A DNA stretch of 64,000 nucleotides from an uncultured Ignavibacteria bacterium (GTDB lineage: Bacteria; Bacteroidota; Ignavibacteria; Kapaibacteriales; Kapaibacteriaceae): positions 39,075 through 103,074 of the forward strand of contig CAJAIA010000009.1 in the NCBI GenBank assembly GCA_903939735.1, given 5' to 3'. Shown piece by piece: positions 44,598 to 53,343 of the stretch. A model generated the notes under the pieces. That model was not told where the DNA came from. It saw nothing but the letters and a program-made list of their open reading frames with translations, and made no database searches. Position numbers and translations under genes: made by a program. Each line of letters starts with the position of its first letter. Within the stretch, counting starts at the first letter, position 1.

Positions 44598-45280
44598 GTC
44601 AGCGAGCCGTTGTACTCCTCTCGGGAGGAATGGATAGCTGTGTGACTCTCGCTCAAGCAATCGAGGATGGTTCGCACGTGCATGCATTGCATGTGAACTA
44701 CGGACAGCGCACGCAGGATCGTGAGCTCCGTGCGTTCCATGACATCTGTGATCACTACTCCGTTGAACAGCGGCTTGTCGTGGACATCTCGCACCTTGCC
44801 GCAATCGGTGGAAGCAGTTTGACCGATGCTACAATGTCGGTGGCAGAAGCCAATCTCGACACGCAGCACATCCCAACGTCGTACGTGCCGTTTCGCAACG
44901 CCAACATCCTCGCCATTGCAGCAAGTTGGGCAGAGGTGCTCGAGGCAACATCGATCTACATCGGCGCTGTTGAGGAAGACGGTAGTGGCTATCCGGATTG
45001 CCGCGCGGCATTTTTCGCAGCATTCGAAGAGGTCATCGCTCTCGGCACCAAGCCGGGTCAGCGAGTGCGCATTGTAACGCCCCTTATCAACCTCACCAAG
45101 CATCGCATTGTCGAGGAAGGTCTGCGGCTGCACGCCCCGTTGCACCTCACATGGTCCTGCTATCAGGGCCAAGATCTCGCATGCGGAACATGCGACTCAT
45201 GCGCGCTGCGTCTCCGCGGGTTTGCCCAGGCTGGAGTCGAGGATCCCATCCCGTACGCGATACGCCCGTCGTACACGTAG
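44594..45280 (+). CDS. queC: 7-cyano-7-deazaguanine synthase
   Basis: A 228-residue enzyme converting 7-carboxy-7-deazaguanine to preQ0 in queuosine synthesis. It has the PP-loop VVLLSGGMDSCVTLAQA, the YGQRT segment, VPFRNANILAIAASWAE, and the zinc cysteines CYQGQDLACGTCDSCALR. Full length. ATGA overlap with the thioredoxin-like gene. No other que genes nearby. Confidence 0.96.
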   Translation: MSQRAVVLLSGGMDSCVTLAQAIEDGSHVHALHVNYGQRTQDRELRAFHDICDHYSVEQRLVVDISHLAAIGGSSLTDATMSVAEANLDTQHIPTSYVPFRNANILAIAASWAEVLEATSIYIGAVEEDGSGYPDCRAAFFAAFEEVIALGTKPGQRVRIVTPLINLTKHRIVEEGLRLHAPLHLTWSCYQGQDLACGTCDSCALRLRGFAQAGVEDPIPYAIRPSYT

Positions 45281-45296
45281 ATGTGGAAAATTTCCG

Positions 45297-45395
45297 TATG
45301 TTTACGGTTCTCTAACAACGCTGTCGTTCGGTGATACCCCGGCGGCAGATATTCATCTCTAATGTAGCCCCGATTCGTCGGGAGCGAGGTACCAC
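45297..45395 (+). promoter_or_regulatory. Candidate promoter and leader of rpsD
   Basis: TATGTTTA at 45297-45304 is one base off TAnnTTTG. A small hairpin CCCGA-TTCG-TCGGG (45369-45382), with a UUCG-type tetraloop, lies just before the ribosome site and the ATG at 45396. It could take part in S4 autoregulation; this is inference. Confidence 0.4.
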
Positions 45396-45998
45396 ATGAA
45401 GTACAATGGCCCAAAAGTAAAGCTGAGCCGCAAGGTTGGTTTCAGCATTACGCCGAAGGCACGCAAGTACATGGACCGCAAGCCAGCCCCTCCTGGGCAG
45501 CACGGTGCGGCCAAGAAGCGCGCAAAGCTTTCTGACTACGCGAAGCAGTTGCTCGAAAAGCAGCGTCTGCGTCTGCAGTACAATCTGCACGAGCGTCAAA
45601 TGACGAACTACATCAAGAAGGCCGCACGTATTCAGGGCAACAAGGTGGACATCCTTGTACAGCTTCTTGAGCAGCGTCTTGATTCGCTCGTATATCGCGC
45701 TGGTCTTGCTCGCTCGATCTATGCAGCACGTCAGTATGTACGCCACGGCCACATCCTGATCAACGGCAAGAAGGTCGACATGCCAGCATACGCTGTGCAA
45801 CCGAACGACGTGATCACGGTAAAGGAAAAGAGCCGCAAGCTCGAGGCAATCCAAGAAGCAATCCGCTCAACGATGCCGCCGCCGTATCTCGACATGAACA
45901 AGGCGGAGTACAGCGTGAAGTTCCTCTACCTGCCACCGCGGGAAGAAGTACCAGTTGTCTGCGAAGTCCCACTCGTTATTGAGTACTACTCGCGATAA
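45396..45998 (+). CDS. rpsD: Ribosomal protein S4
   Basis: A 200-residue uS4 protein of the small subunit. It has PPGQHGAAKKRAKLSDYAKQ, EKQRLRLQYNLHERQM, the S4 RNA-binding domain RLDSLVYRAGLARSIYAARQ and GHILINGKKVDMPAY. The N-terminus lacks the zinc cysteines of the C+ form. It is outside the usual alpha-operon and has its own promoter and terminator. Confidence 0.98.
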   Translation: MKYNGPKVKLSRKVGFSITPKARKYMDRKPAPPGQHGAAKKRAKLSDYAKQLLEKQRLRLQYNLHERQMTNYIKKAARIQGNKVDILVQLLEQRLDSLVYRAGLARSIYAARQYVRHGHILINGKKVDMPAYAVQPNDVITVKEKSRKLEAIQEAIRSTMPPPYLDMNKAEYSVKFLYLPPREEVPVVCEVPLVIEYYSR

Positions 45999-46021
45999 CC
46001 CGTTCAACGCAAGCAACCAAC

Positions 46022-46056
46022 AAACCCGATGTACAGCAGTGTGCATCGGGTTTTTT
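46022..46056 (+). terminator. Terminator after rpsD
   Basis: Perfect 10-bp stem AAACCCGATG / CATCGGGTTT with a 12-base loop and a run of T at the 3' side (TTTTTT). It separates rpsD from the ROK gene. Confidence 0.92.
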
Positions 46057-46076
46057 CTTTGTGGTAAATTCTGGTC

Positions 46077-46979
46077 ATGGAGCACACAACAACAGACGCT
46101 CGATGCATCGGTGCCATTGATATCGGCGGTACATCAATCAAGTACGGCGTGGTAACTGAGCACGGCAATGTTCTCTGGGAACAGAGTACGCCTACAAAGG
46201 CGGCAGAGGGACGTGACGCAGTGGTCGCACGATGCTGCGACGTTGTGCGCACGATTCTTGAGCGATCGCCCGACGTTGTGGCGATCGGCGTCGGTGTGCC
46301 AGGTGTTGTGGATCCCCTAACGAAGCGCGTGCAGGCACCGCCGAATCTTCCTGGTTGGGACAGTGTCGATCTTCGTGGGGCGCTCATGCGTGTGACGTCG
46401 ATTCCCATCGACGTCGAGAACGACGCCAATGCTGCTGCGTTAGGTGAAGCTTTGATGGGTGCGGGCATCGATCATCCGAACTTTCTCTATGCAACGCTGG
46501 GCACCGGTATTGGTGGGGGAGTGATCGTCAACCACGCACTGTATCGTGGAGCGCATGGCGACGCAGGAGAGATCGGACATATCATCATGAATGCGTGGGA
46601 TCCCGAAGATGCGCGCCCCTTCCGCACAGGAGTGCTCGAGGAATATGCAGGTATCGCCGGCATCGTGGCTATGGCCCAGCGCGAGGGCGAAGAGGTCGAG
46701 AATGTGAGTCGAATTCGCAACGATGCCGTGCTGCGAGAAGCAGGCAGAATCATCGGACTTGGTCTGTGTTCTGCACTAGCCGTGCTGGGTATGCGTGTTG
46801 TTGTGATCGGCGGTGGGGTGGCGCAGGCACCCTTTGTGATAGACACCATACGCGCGACAATCAAGCATCGGGCAATTCCAACAATTGCTGCATCCGTAGA
46901 GGTCCTGCCAGCCAAGTATGGCTCGCAGGCCGGACTGATCGGAGCGGCTGCTGTCGGCAAGGCTGTACTCGGTTCGTGA
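46077..46979 (+). CDS. ROK-family sugar kinase-like protein
   Basis: A 300-residue ROK protein, probably a glucokinase or N-acetylsugar kinase. The phosphate-1 motif is AIDIGGTSIKYGVV, the sugar-binding region has VENDANAAALGEALMG with catalytic Asp, and LGTGIGGGVIVNHALYRG and GEIGHIIMN follow. After GEIGH the usual CxCGxxGC zinc cysteines are missing, replaced by WDPEDARPFRTGVLEEYAG. No helix-turn-helix, so it is a kinase rather than a NagC-like repressor. Located between the rpsD terminator and the promoter for the glycosyltransferase. Confidence 0.88.
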   Translation: MEHTTTDARCIGAIDIGGTSIKYGVVTEHGNVLWEQSTPTKAAEGRDAVVARCCDVVRTILERSPDVVAIGVGVPGVVDPLTKRVQAPPNLPGWDSVDLRGALMRVTSIPIDVENDANAAALGEALMGAGIDHPNFLYATLGTGIGGGVIVNHALYRGAHGDAGEIGHIIMNAWDPEDARPFRTGVLEEYAGIAGIVAMAQREGEEVENVSRIRNDAVLREAGRIIGLGLCSALAVLGMRVVVIGGGVAQAPFVIDTIRATIKHRAIPTIAASVEVLPAKYGSQAGLIGAAAVGKAVLGS

Positions 46980-46984
46980 TGTCG

Positions 46985-46992
46985 TACTTTTG
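46985..46992 (+). promoter_or_regulatory. Candidate TAnnTTTG box before the DUF2723 gene
   Basis: TACTTTTG, 30 bases before the ATG at 47023. The TTG inside it is an in-frame potential start but is better read as part of the promoter. Confidence 0.45.
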
Positions 46993-47022
46993 CACTTTCA
47001 ATTCCACGTTACGCTAGGGACC

Positions 47023-50000
47023 ATGCAGAATACCAATCGATCACTGCACTATGCGTTCGCATCGATCGCATTCCTTGTTGCGCTCATCACGTTCCTGCTT
47101 ACAGTGCAGCCAACGGTTCCGTTCTGGGACTGTGGTGAGTTCACTGCTGCGGCAGTTCAGCAACAAGTTCCGCACCCACCGGGAGCACCACTCTTCCTGA
47201 TGCTTGGCAAGGTGTTCCACCTTCTGCCATTTGGCGATCCAGGTTGGCGCGTTAACCTCGTGTCTGTTGTTGCCAGTGCGATCACTGTGCTGTTGTTGTA
47301 TTTGATCACCGTCCGCGTGATCCGCAACTTCTTCACGGAAGATCTTGGTGATCTCAAGAACGCCCTGCTCGTGTATGGTTCTGCCTTCGTTGCAGCACTC
47401 TCCTATACCTTTACCGACACCTTCTGGTTCAACGCCGTTGAGTCTGAAGTGTACGCTGCGTCGTCGCTCTTCGTGGCCATCATCGTGCATTTGATGATGG
47501 TGTGGAATGAAAAGGCCGATGAAGAGGGAAGCGAGAAGTACCTCCTGCTGATCGCCTACATGATCGGCTTGTCCATTGGTGTGCACTTGCTTTCGATCCT
47601 TACGATCTTCTCGCTCGTGCTGCTGATCTATCTCCGCAAGTATCCGTTCAAGACGAGCACGTTGCTGATGACCATTGGCATTGGACTCGTGACGTTCTAC
47701 GTGGTGTATGCGCTTGTGATCATGAAGCTGCCAGCGCTGTTTGCGGGCAATTTCCCGTTCAAGAACGATGCACGTGAATTCCTTGTCGAAGGCAATGGCC
47801 TGTTCTCCCTGATTGGTATCGGCCTGTTGCTGTTGACTGGGTATGGCGTGTACTATGGCAAGAAGACAAACCACGGTGTGTTGTCCCTCGTGGCATCATC
47901 GATCCTGCTGATCGTTCTCGGCTATTCGACATACGGACATATTCTTGTGCGTGCGAACTCGAATCCGCCGATGAATGAGAACAAGCCGGAAGACTTCTCA
48001 AAGCTTGTCAGCTACCTCGGTCGTGAACAATACGGTGAAGCGCCATCATGGCCGCGTCGCTATCAATCAGAGCAGCGCTTCGTCAATAACTACCTCAAGT
48101 TTGGTGCATGGCAACGTCCACCAGTGAAGGCAGTAACGCGTAAGGACGGCGCTCGTATGCAAATGCCGGACTACGGCAATTGGAAGACCGATGGTAAGTC
48201 GCGCTACAACGGTGCGGAGTTCGCCTACATGTGGGAGTATCAGATCGACCACATGTACATCCGCTACTTCCTCTGGAACTTCATGGGGCGCGTCAGCGAC
48301 GTCCAGGATGCACCGGCATATTCGCCGTTTACCGACGCGAAGACAGTTGAAGTGTTTAACCATAAGAATGGCTTCAGCGATCACTTCCCGATCAACTACT
48401 GGGCGATTCCGCTCATCCTTGGCTTGATCGGACTTGTTCTGCACTTCTCGCGCGACAAGAAGATGGCGACGGTGTACCTGATCCTCTTCCTGATGACAGG
48501 CGTGTTGGCAGCAATTCAACAGAACCAGCAGAATCCTCAGCCTCGTGAGCGCGACTACTTCTACGTCGCATCATTCATGGTGTATGCGATCTGGGTTGGC
48601 ATGGGTGCGTTTGCAATCCTTGAGCGCCTCAAGAACAACGTAGCTGCTGTTGGTGCCGGACTCGTGGCGTTGCTCGTTGCGTCGCCGCTGAATCTCGCCA
48701 CGCAGAACTGGTTTACGCACTCACGTGCGGGCAACTACCTTGCATTCGACTACGCATACAACATCCTGCAGTCGCTCGAACAGGATGCCATTGTGTTTAC
48801 CAATGGTGATAACGACACATTCCCTGTGTGGTACTTGCAGGACGTAGCAGGTGTTCGCCAAGACGTCCGTGTTGTGAACCTCTCGCTTGGTCAGACGCTT
48901 TGGTACATTGAGCAGCTCAAGAATCGTGAGCCACACGGCGCGAAGAAGATTCCGCTCAGCTTCACCGACAAGCAATTGCTTGTCTCGGAGGAAGATCCAA
49001 ACGCACTCACCTATGAGTTCGGTCCGGGCAGCATGATCGAGATCCCTGTCGACCGAGCAACGCTCGCCAAGTACACACGTGATTCATCGGTTATTGCGAG
49101 TGGTATGTTCAAGTGGTACTTCACAGGTGGTTCCGGACGTCAAGGTGCCAATGGTGTGCCGGAGTACTTCATTGGTGTACAGCATAAGCTTGTGCGCGAC
49201 ATCCTCGTGCAGACCAAGTTCCAGCGTCCGGTGTATTTCTGCACATCGATTGGCGATCCATCCTATGCAGACGAATTCGTAGGTCTTGGTCCATCGCAGA
49301 GCAATCCTTCAGCGCCGAACTATCTCCGTCTTGAAGGTATGGCATACCGCGTATGTCCGGCTCCACAACCAGCAAACAATGTTGACGATGCCTTCATGTA
49401 CGACATGCTCATGAAGCCGCTTGCGTTTGAAGAGCAGTACACATCGCAGCACTTCGGCCTGAAGTTCCGCAACCTGAACAACAACAGCGTGTACTTCGAT
49501 GATGTGCATCGTGGCTACATCATGAACTACCGCAACGTGTTCTACAAGTACGTTCGCTATCTGCTGACAACCAAGAACGATCCAGCACGTGCTGGCAAGG
49601 TTCTGAAGCAGATGAACGATCTTATCTCGCTCGACCTCTTCCCATTGTCGGCTGACTTCGAATTGGAAATCGGACGCTTGTTTGAGCTCTGCGGCATGCC
49701 TGCAGAGGCAGAACAGATGGGCACGCGTGCGCTTGCCAGCGCACAGGAGATCCTCAAGAGCAAGGAGATCCGCGAGCGTGAGCGCATCAACGACGATGGC
49801 GCACAAGCAGAGTTGTTGCTTGCTGAGTCGGCGTCGCTTGCTGGCAATTACGCAATTGCGAAGTCGACGTACCAGCAGATTGCATCGCGCACGCGTGGTG
49901 TTGATCCGCTGCTCAGCTACAAGATTGACGAGCTTGATGTGTTGAAGCTCATGCGCGCGAAGAACCTCAACGGTGCACTTGCGGCAGCCGAAGCATTGCG

Positions 50001-50130
50001 TGCGAAGTATCCAATCACGGCACCAGACCGTCGCTCGCAAGAAGCAGCAATGGAACTCGAACAGCGCATCGGTGAGCTTCAGAAGCGTCTTGGCCGTACC
50101 CCACAGGCAGCACTCTCGATGACACCGTGA
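47023..50130 (+). CDS. DUF2723-family membrane glycosyltransferase-like protein
   Basis: A 1035-residue membrane protein. The N-terminal 500-600 residues carry about 12 helices and the DUF2723 hallmarks PTVPFWDCGEFTAAAV and VPHPPGAPLFLMLGKVF, with acidic and His residues in the first periplasmic loops, as in GT-C protein O-mannosyltransferases. The segment QNPQPRERDYFYVASFMVYA is also typical. The C-terminal 400 residues are soluble and include FTNGDNDTFPVWYLQDVAGV and TPR-like helices near the end. In Bacteroidota these proteins probably glycosylate exported proteins; the sugar is unknown. The rhomboid gene overlaps its stop. Confidence 0.87.
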   Translation: MQNTNRSLHYAFASIAFLVALITFLLTVQPTVPFWDCGEFTAAAVQQQVPHPPGAPLFLMLGKVFHLLPFGDPGWRVNLVSVVASAITVLLLYLITVRVIRNFFTEDLGDLKNALLVYGSAFVAALSYTFTDTFWFNAVESEVYAASSLFVAIIVHLMMVWNEKADEEGSEKYLLLIAYMIGLSIGVHLLSILTIFSLVLLIYLRKYPFKTSTLLMTIGIGLVTFYVVYALVIMKLPALFAGNFPFKNDAREFLVEGNGLFSLIGIGLLLLTGYGVYYGKKTNHGVLSLVASSILLIVLGYSTYGHILVRANSNPPMNENKPEDFSKLVSYLGREQYGEAPSWPRRYQSEQRFVNNYLKFGAWQRPPVKAVTRKDGARMQMPDYGNWKTDGKSRYNGAEFAYMWEYQIDHMYIRYFLWNFMGRVSDVQDAPAYSPFTDAKTVEVFNHKNGFSDHFPINYWAIPLILGLIGLVLHFSRDKKMATVYLILFLMTGVLAAIQQNQQNPQPRERDYFYVASFMVYAIWVGMGAFAILERLKNNVAAVGAGLVALLVASPLNLATQNWFTHSRAGNYLAFDYAYNILQSLEQDAIVFTNGDNDTFPVWYLQDVAGVRQDVRVVNLSLGQTLWYIEQLKNREPHGAKKIPLSFTDKQLLVSEEDPNALTYEFGPGSMIEIPVDRATLAKYTRDSSVIASGMFKWYFTGGSGRQGANGVPEYFIGVQHKLVRDILVQTKFQRPVYFCTSIGDPSYADEFVGLGPSQSNPSAPNYLRLEGMAYRVCPAPQPANNVDDAFMYDMLMKPLAFEEQYTSQHFGLKFRNLNNNSVYFDDVHRGYIMNYRNVFYKYVRYLLTTKNDPARAGKVLKQMNDLISLDLFPLSADFELEIGRLFELCGMPAEAEQMGTRALASAQEILKSKEIRERERINDDGAQAELLLAESASLAGNYAIAKSTYQQIASRTRGVDPLLSYKIDELDVLKLMRAKNLNGALAAAEALRAKYPITAPDRRSQEAAMELEQRIGELQKRLGRTPQAALSMTP

Positions 50131-50807
50131 TCGAGCTCTCTCTTATGACCATGACACTCACGATCGTGATCGCCACTGTGGCGGTCACGATCGTTGCATT
50201 TCGCAACCACCGTGTCTTTGCTGCATTGATGATGGACATCGAAGCAGTGTTGGGAGCAAGGGGCGAGTGGTGGCGCATGCTCACGAGCGGACTCATCCAT
50301 GCGGATTATCCGCACCTGATGATGAACATGCTCTCGTTGCTGCTCTTCGGACGTTGGATAGAGCACGCGATGGAGTCGTGGCGGTTTGGATTGATCTACG
50401 TCTTCGGCATCGTGATTGGCTCGTTTGCATCCGTGATCGTACATCGTCGCAATCCATCGTATCGCGCAGTAGGCGCATCGGGTGGTGTAACGGCTGTGGT
50501 TGGCGCGGCAACGATGCTTGCACCGGATGCGATGATGGCAGTGTTCCCACTGCCAATCCCAATGCCGGCATGGGTTGTTGGTTGTGCGTTTGTGGTGTTC
50601 TCCATTATGGGCTCACGATGGGGCGGTGATAACATCGGACACGAGGCGCACCTCGGTGGGACGTTTGCAGGCATCACGCTCACGGCGGCGTTCTTCCCTG
50701 AACTCATTCCGTATCACTGGCCATACATCGCTGCAATGCTCGCAAGCGGTGCCGCTGCGACGATCATTTCCCGACGGATGCTCCGTGGCGGAGGGTGGCA
50801 GCGCTGA
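50127..50807 (+). CDS. Rhomboid-family intramembrane serine protease
   Basis: A 226-residue protein with six membrane helices. The catalytic Ser is Ser118 in VGASGGVTAV (GxSG) and the catalytic His is His175 in GHEAHLGGTFAG; WWRMLTSGLIHAD and HLMMNMLSLLLFG carry the conserved loop and HxxxN residues. Cleaves membrane proteins within the bilayer. The GTG at 50127 overlaps the previous stop (GTGA); ATG at 50145 is the alternative. Its stop overlaps the next start (TGATG). Confidence 0.93.
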   Translation: MIELSLMTMTLTIVIATVAVTIVAFRNHRVFAALMMDIEAVLGARGEWWRMLTSGLIHADYPHLMMNMLSLLLFGRWIEHAMESWRFGLIYVFGIVIGSFASVIVHRRNPSYRAVGASGGVTAVVGAATMLAPDAMMAVFPLPIPMPAWVVGCAFVVFSIMGSRWGGDNIGHEAHLGGTFAGITLTAAFFPELIPYHWPYIAAMLASGAAATIISRRMLRGGGWQR

Positions 50808-52054
50808 TGAAGGAGCTCGTGACGCTCATTCGCACGCGACGCACGCGTGAACCATGGGAGCGCAATCTCGTTGTCATATGGATCGCGCAGTTTATCGCGA
50901 TGATTGGCATGAGTGCCTGCATACCCTTCCTGCCACTGTATGTGCGCGAGCTCGGCGTCGCTGCTGAGCACGCCGCAATGTGGAGTGGCATTATCGCAGC
51001 GGCACCCTTTGTGCTGTCGTCGCTTCTCACGCCTGTCTGGGGTGCACTTGGCGACCGCTACGGACAGAAGACGATGGTCATGCGCGCGATTCTCGGACTT
51101 GGCATTGCCATGACCTTGATGGGGTTTGCCCCGAACATCTGGTGGTTGCTCGGCTTACGCATTTTTCAAGGGGCTGCTAGCGGATTCATTGCGGCGAGCA
51201 ATGCCTTTGTGAGCACACAGACGCCTATCGAGAAGACTGGTGTAGCACTGGGCACACTGCAAACGTCGATGAGTGCGGGTAACATTATCGGACCTCTCAT
51301 TGGTGGAGTGATCAGCGATGCCATCGGCTTCCGCGACGTATTCTTCTTCGTCGGCATCATGTGTCTGTCGAGTCTGTACATCATCTGGAAGCACCTCACA
51401 GAGCAGAAGCAGGCAGAGCGTCGTGCAGCGACGCGCGTACGGGGCAACATCGCGCTCGTGTTGCAGTCGCCGCAATTGCGCGTGCTGCTTGTGATGATTC
51501 TTTTGTCGCAGATCGCGCTCGTGCTTCCATCGCCCATCTTTCCGTACTACCTCGAGGAGCTTGGTGCGCCGCGTGCACTCCTCTCTACGCTTTCGGGAGT
51601 TGTCGTAAGTATGGTTGGAGTAACCACCATCATCAGCGCGCCATGGTGGGGGAAACGCGGAGACTACCGTGGGTTTGGTCCGACGATACTCATCGCAGGA
51701 AGCATTATCTCCATTGGCATGGTCTTGCAGTCAGTTGTTCCGTCCTACGGATGGCTCATCCCACTACGTGCATGTATTGGTCTCGCATCTGGTGCGATGT
51801 TGCCCATGATGTACAGCGAGCTTACGAAGAACGCACCTACTGGGAGTACTGGTGGGATCATGGGGCTTGCAAGTAGTGCTGCATTGATCGGCAATCTTCT
51901 TGGCCCCTTGGCGTGTAGCATGATTGCATCGTCGATCGAATTGGAGTGGATTTTTGTAACATCGTCTGCCATCATGGCATCTGTCATCTGGTCGAGCCGC
52001 GCAGTTACGTGGTCGCAACCACGCACGCAACCTCACACACAACCTCACACATAA
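50807..52054 (+). CDS. MFS transporter
   Basis: A 415-residue protein with 12 helices in two six-helix halves. The MFS signature between helices 2 and 3 is WGALGDRYGQKTMV, and ASGFIAASNAFVSTQTP resembles motif C-type drug/H+ antiporters. The second half repeats a loop WWGKRGDYRGFGPT. Likely an efflux pump of the multidrug type; substrate unknown. GGAGG upstream and TGATG overlap with the rhomboid stop fix the start at 50807. The C-terminus ends in a His/Thr/Gln repeat (PHTQPHT) encoded by a short tandem DNA repeat. Confidence 0.92.
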   Translation: MKELVTLIRTRRTREPWERNLVVIWIAQFIAMIGMSACIPFLPLYVRELGVAAEHAAMWSGIIAAAPFVLSSLLTPVWGALGDRYGQKTMVMRAILGLGIAMTLMGFAPNIWWLLGLRIFQGAASGFIAASNAFVSTQTPIEKTGVALGTLQTSMSAGNIIGPLIGGVISDAIGFRDVFFFVGIMCLSSLYIIWKHLTEQKQAERRAATRVRGNIALVLQSPQLRVLLVMILLSQIALVLPSPIFPYYLEELGAPRALLSTLSGVVVSMVGVTTIISAPWWGKRGDYRGFGPTILIAGSIISIGMVLQSVVPSYGWLIPLRACIGLASGAMLPMMYSELTKNAPTGSTGGIMGLASSAALIGNLLGPLACSMIASSIELEWIFVTSSAIMASVIWSSRAVTWSQPRTQPHTQPHT

Positions 52055-52080
52055 CATCACACAATACCAAGGTCAGTTCT

Positions 52081-52869
52081 ATGCGCTCAGTTGTTTCCGT
52101 GCTCTGTTTGCTTCTTGTTAGTGGGTTCCTTCATGCTGAGCCAACGGGATATCCCGGTCGGACATCAACAACCTCATTCGGGTGTGGTGGATGTCATGGT
52201 GGTTCAGCAAGCAACCGTACAACCGTTACGCTCGAAGCATCGAAGATGAAGCTTGCTCCCGGAGAGGTAGGTACGTTTACGGTGGTCGTAGCTCATGCAA
52301 CATATCCTGGCGCAGGCGTTGGTGTTGCGGTACGAACGAGCGAGACAGGCGCAACCAATGCTGGCACGCTTGCCGTAACGGCTGGCACAGGACTTCGCGT
52401 TCGCAATGGCGAGATCACGCACTCGTCAGCACGACAGCTCACGGGTGGATCTGTGCGATTCACATTCACATGGACTGCGCCTACTACACCAGGCACGTAC
52501 TACATCCAAGCCATCGGCAATGCAGTCAACGGCAACGGACGTGATGACGGCAATGACAACTGGGCCTTCATGCAGCCGCAGGCAATCACGGTTGAACCAT
52601 CAACCAGCGTTGACGAAGAAGCAACGCTCCCACTTGCGGTGTTCCCAAACCCACTTCGTGGTGATGCATCGTTATACCTCGGCGCTGATATCAGCGGTAT
52701 GATGCGCGTCCAACTTGTCAGCACAGCCGGCACGGTGGTCGTCGATGAAGACATGAACGTTGAACGCGGACAGCTCCCGCGCTCGCTGGCAACGCTGCCA
52801 CGTGGTGTGTACGCCATCATCGCATCGAACGGCACACTTGTGCGTCGCGGTCGAGTAGTGATCGAGTAA
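52081..52869 (+). CDS. Secreted choice-of-anchor-V type protein with CxxCH motif and T9SS domain
   Basis: A 262-residue protein with a signal peptide (VVSVLCLLLVSGFLHA) and a mature N-terminus containing FGCGGCHGG, where Cys35, Cys38 and His39 form one heme c-type motif. A beta-sandwich follows (GEVGTFTVVVAHATYPGAGV, TGGSVRFTFTWTAPTTPGTY) of the Reeler-like choice-of-anchor V type, in which the CxxCH is a known feature. The C-terminal 75 residues are a T9SS sorting domain (LAVFPNPLRGDASLYLG, LPRGVYAIIASNG). If heme is attached, it would be a surface c-type cytochrome. Confidence 0.8.
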   Translation: MRSVVSVLCLLLVSGFLHAEPTGYPGRTSTTSFGCGGCHGGSASNRTTVTLEASKMKLAPGEVGTFTVVVAHATYPGAGVGVAVRTSETGATNAGTLAVTAGTGLRVRNGEITHSSARQLTGGSVRFTFTWTAPTTPGTYYIQAIGNAVNGNGRDDGNDNWAFMQPQAITVEPSTSVDEEATLPLAVFPNPLRGDASLYLGADISGMMRVQLVSTAGTVVVDEDMNVERGQLPRSLATLPRGVYAIIASNGTLVRRGRVVIE

Positions 52870-52880
52870 CACCTCGATCG

Positions 52881-52888
52881 TAGTTTTG
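52881..52888 (+). promoter_or_regulatory. Candidate TAnnTTTG box before tRNA-Pro
   Basis: TAGTTTTG, 35 bases before the first base of mature tRNA-Pro. No clear -33 match. Confidence 0.4.
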
Positions 52889-52923
52889 CATTCCTCATTG
52901 GCGAGGCTACGCCGCGCCAGTTT

Positions 52924-52997
52924 CAGCGTATAGCGCAGCCCGGTAGCGCGCCACTTTGGGGTAGTGGAGGTCGTGGGTTCAAATCCCGCTACGCTGA
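52924..52997 (+). tRNA. tRNA-Pro (anticodon GGG)
   Basis: Complete 74-base cloverleaf. Acceptor CAGCGTA pairs with TACGCTG, the anticodon arm is CCACT-TTGGGGT-AGTGG (GGG), the T arm contains GGGTTCAAATCCC, and the discriminator is A. The CCA end is not encoded. It marks the boundary between housekeeping genes and the accessory region. Confidence 0.97.
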
Positions 52998-53003
52998 CGT
53001 AAG

Positions 53004-53034
53004 CCCCTCTGAACTAACGGTTTAGAGGGGTTTT
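53004..53034 (+). terminator. Terminator after tRNA-Pro
   Basis: Eleven-base stem CCCCTCTGAAC / GTTTAGAGGGG with one G-T pair and a 5-base loop, followed by TTTTG. It stops transcription from tRNA-Pro into the island. Confidence 0.88.
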
Positions 53035-53343
53035 GCATTTCTGCTTGTGCCAGATTTGTGACAGATTATCTCGGGGTGGGGAGTGGGAGAGAGACACATC
53101 TCGATTACCATGTTTATCACCCCGAGTGGCGGCTGGAGAATCGTCAAGTTTGTCGGGGCGCAAGACGTAAGATGTGCAGATACACGCTAAAGAAAGCATG
53201 TTGTTGCAGACATAGATTCGACATGCTGCCAGATCACACACCGACGTTAGTCAGCGTCTAGTCATTACTCAGAAACAAAGTCGCAAGTTCAAAGGCTGCT
53301 AGAAGAACTGGCGTACATCGTTCTGCTTCTGATTCTGATTCCG
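53035..53343. other. Non-coding start of the island
   Basis: About 309 bases between the tRNA-Pro terminator and the first membrane protein gene. Short frames exist on both strands (for example 53058-53261 plus) but their composition and content are unlike proteins. It may hold remnants of an integration junction; I find no integrase and no second copy of the tRNA 3' end in the window. Confidence 0.5.

Noticed and set aside
44270..45172. 300-codon frame antisense to queC and the thioredoxin-like gene
   Set aside because: Crosses the junction of two real overlapping genes; no signal of coding.
53058..53261. Possible integrase remnant after tRNA-Pro
   Set aside because: The short frames contain no tyrosine or serine recombinase motif; position alone is not evidence.
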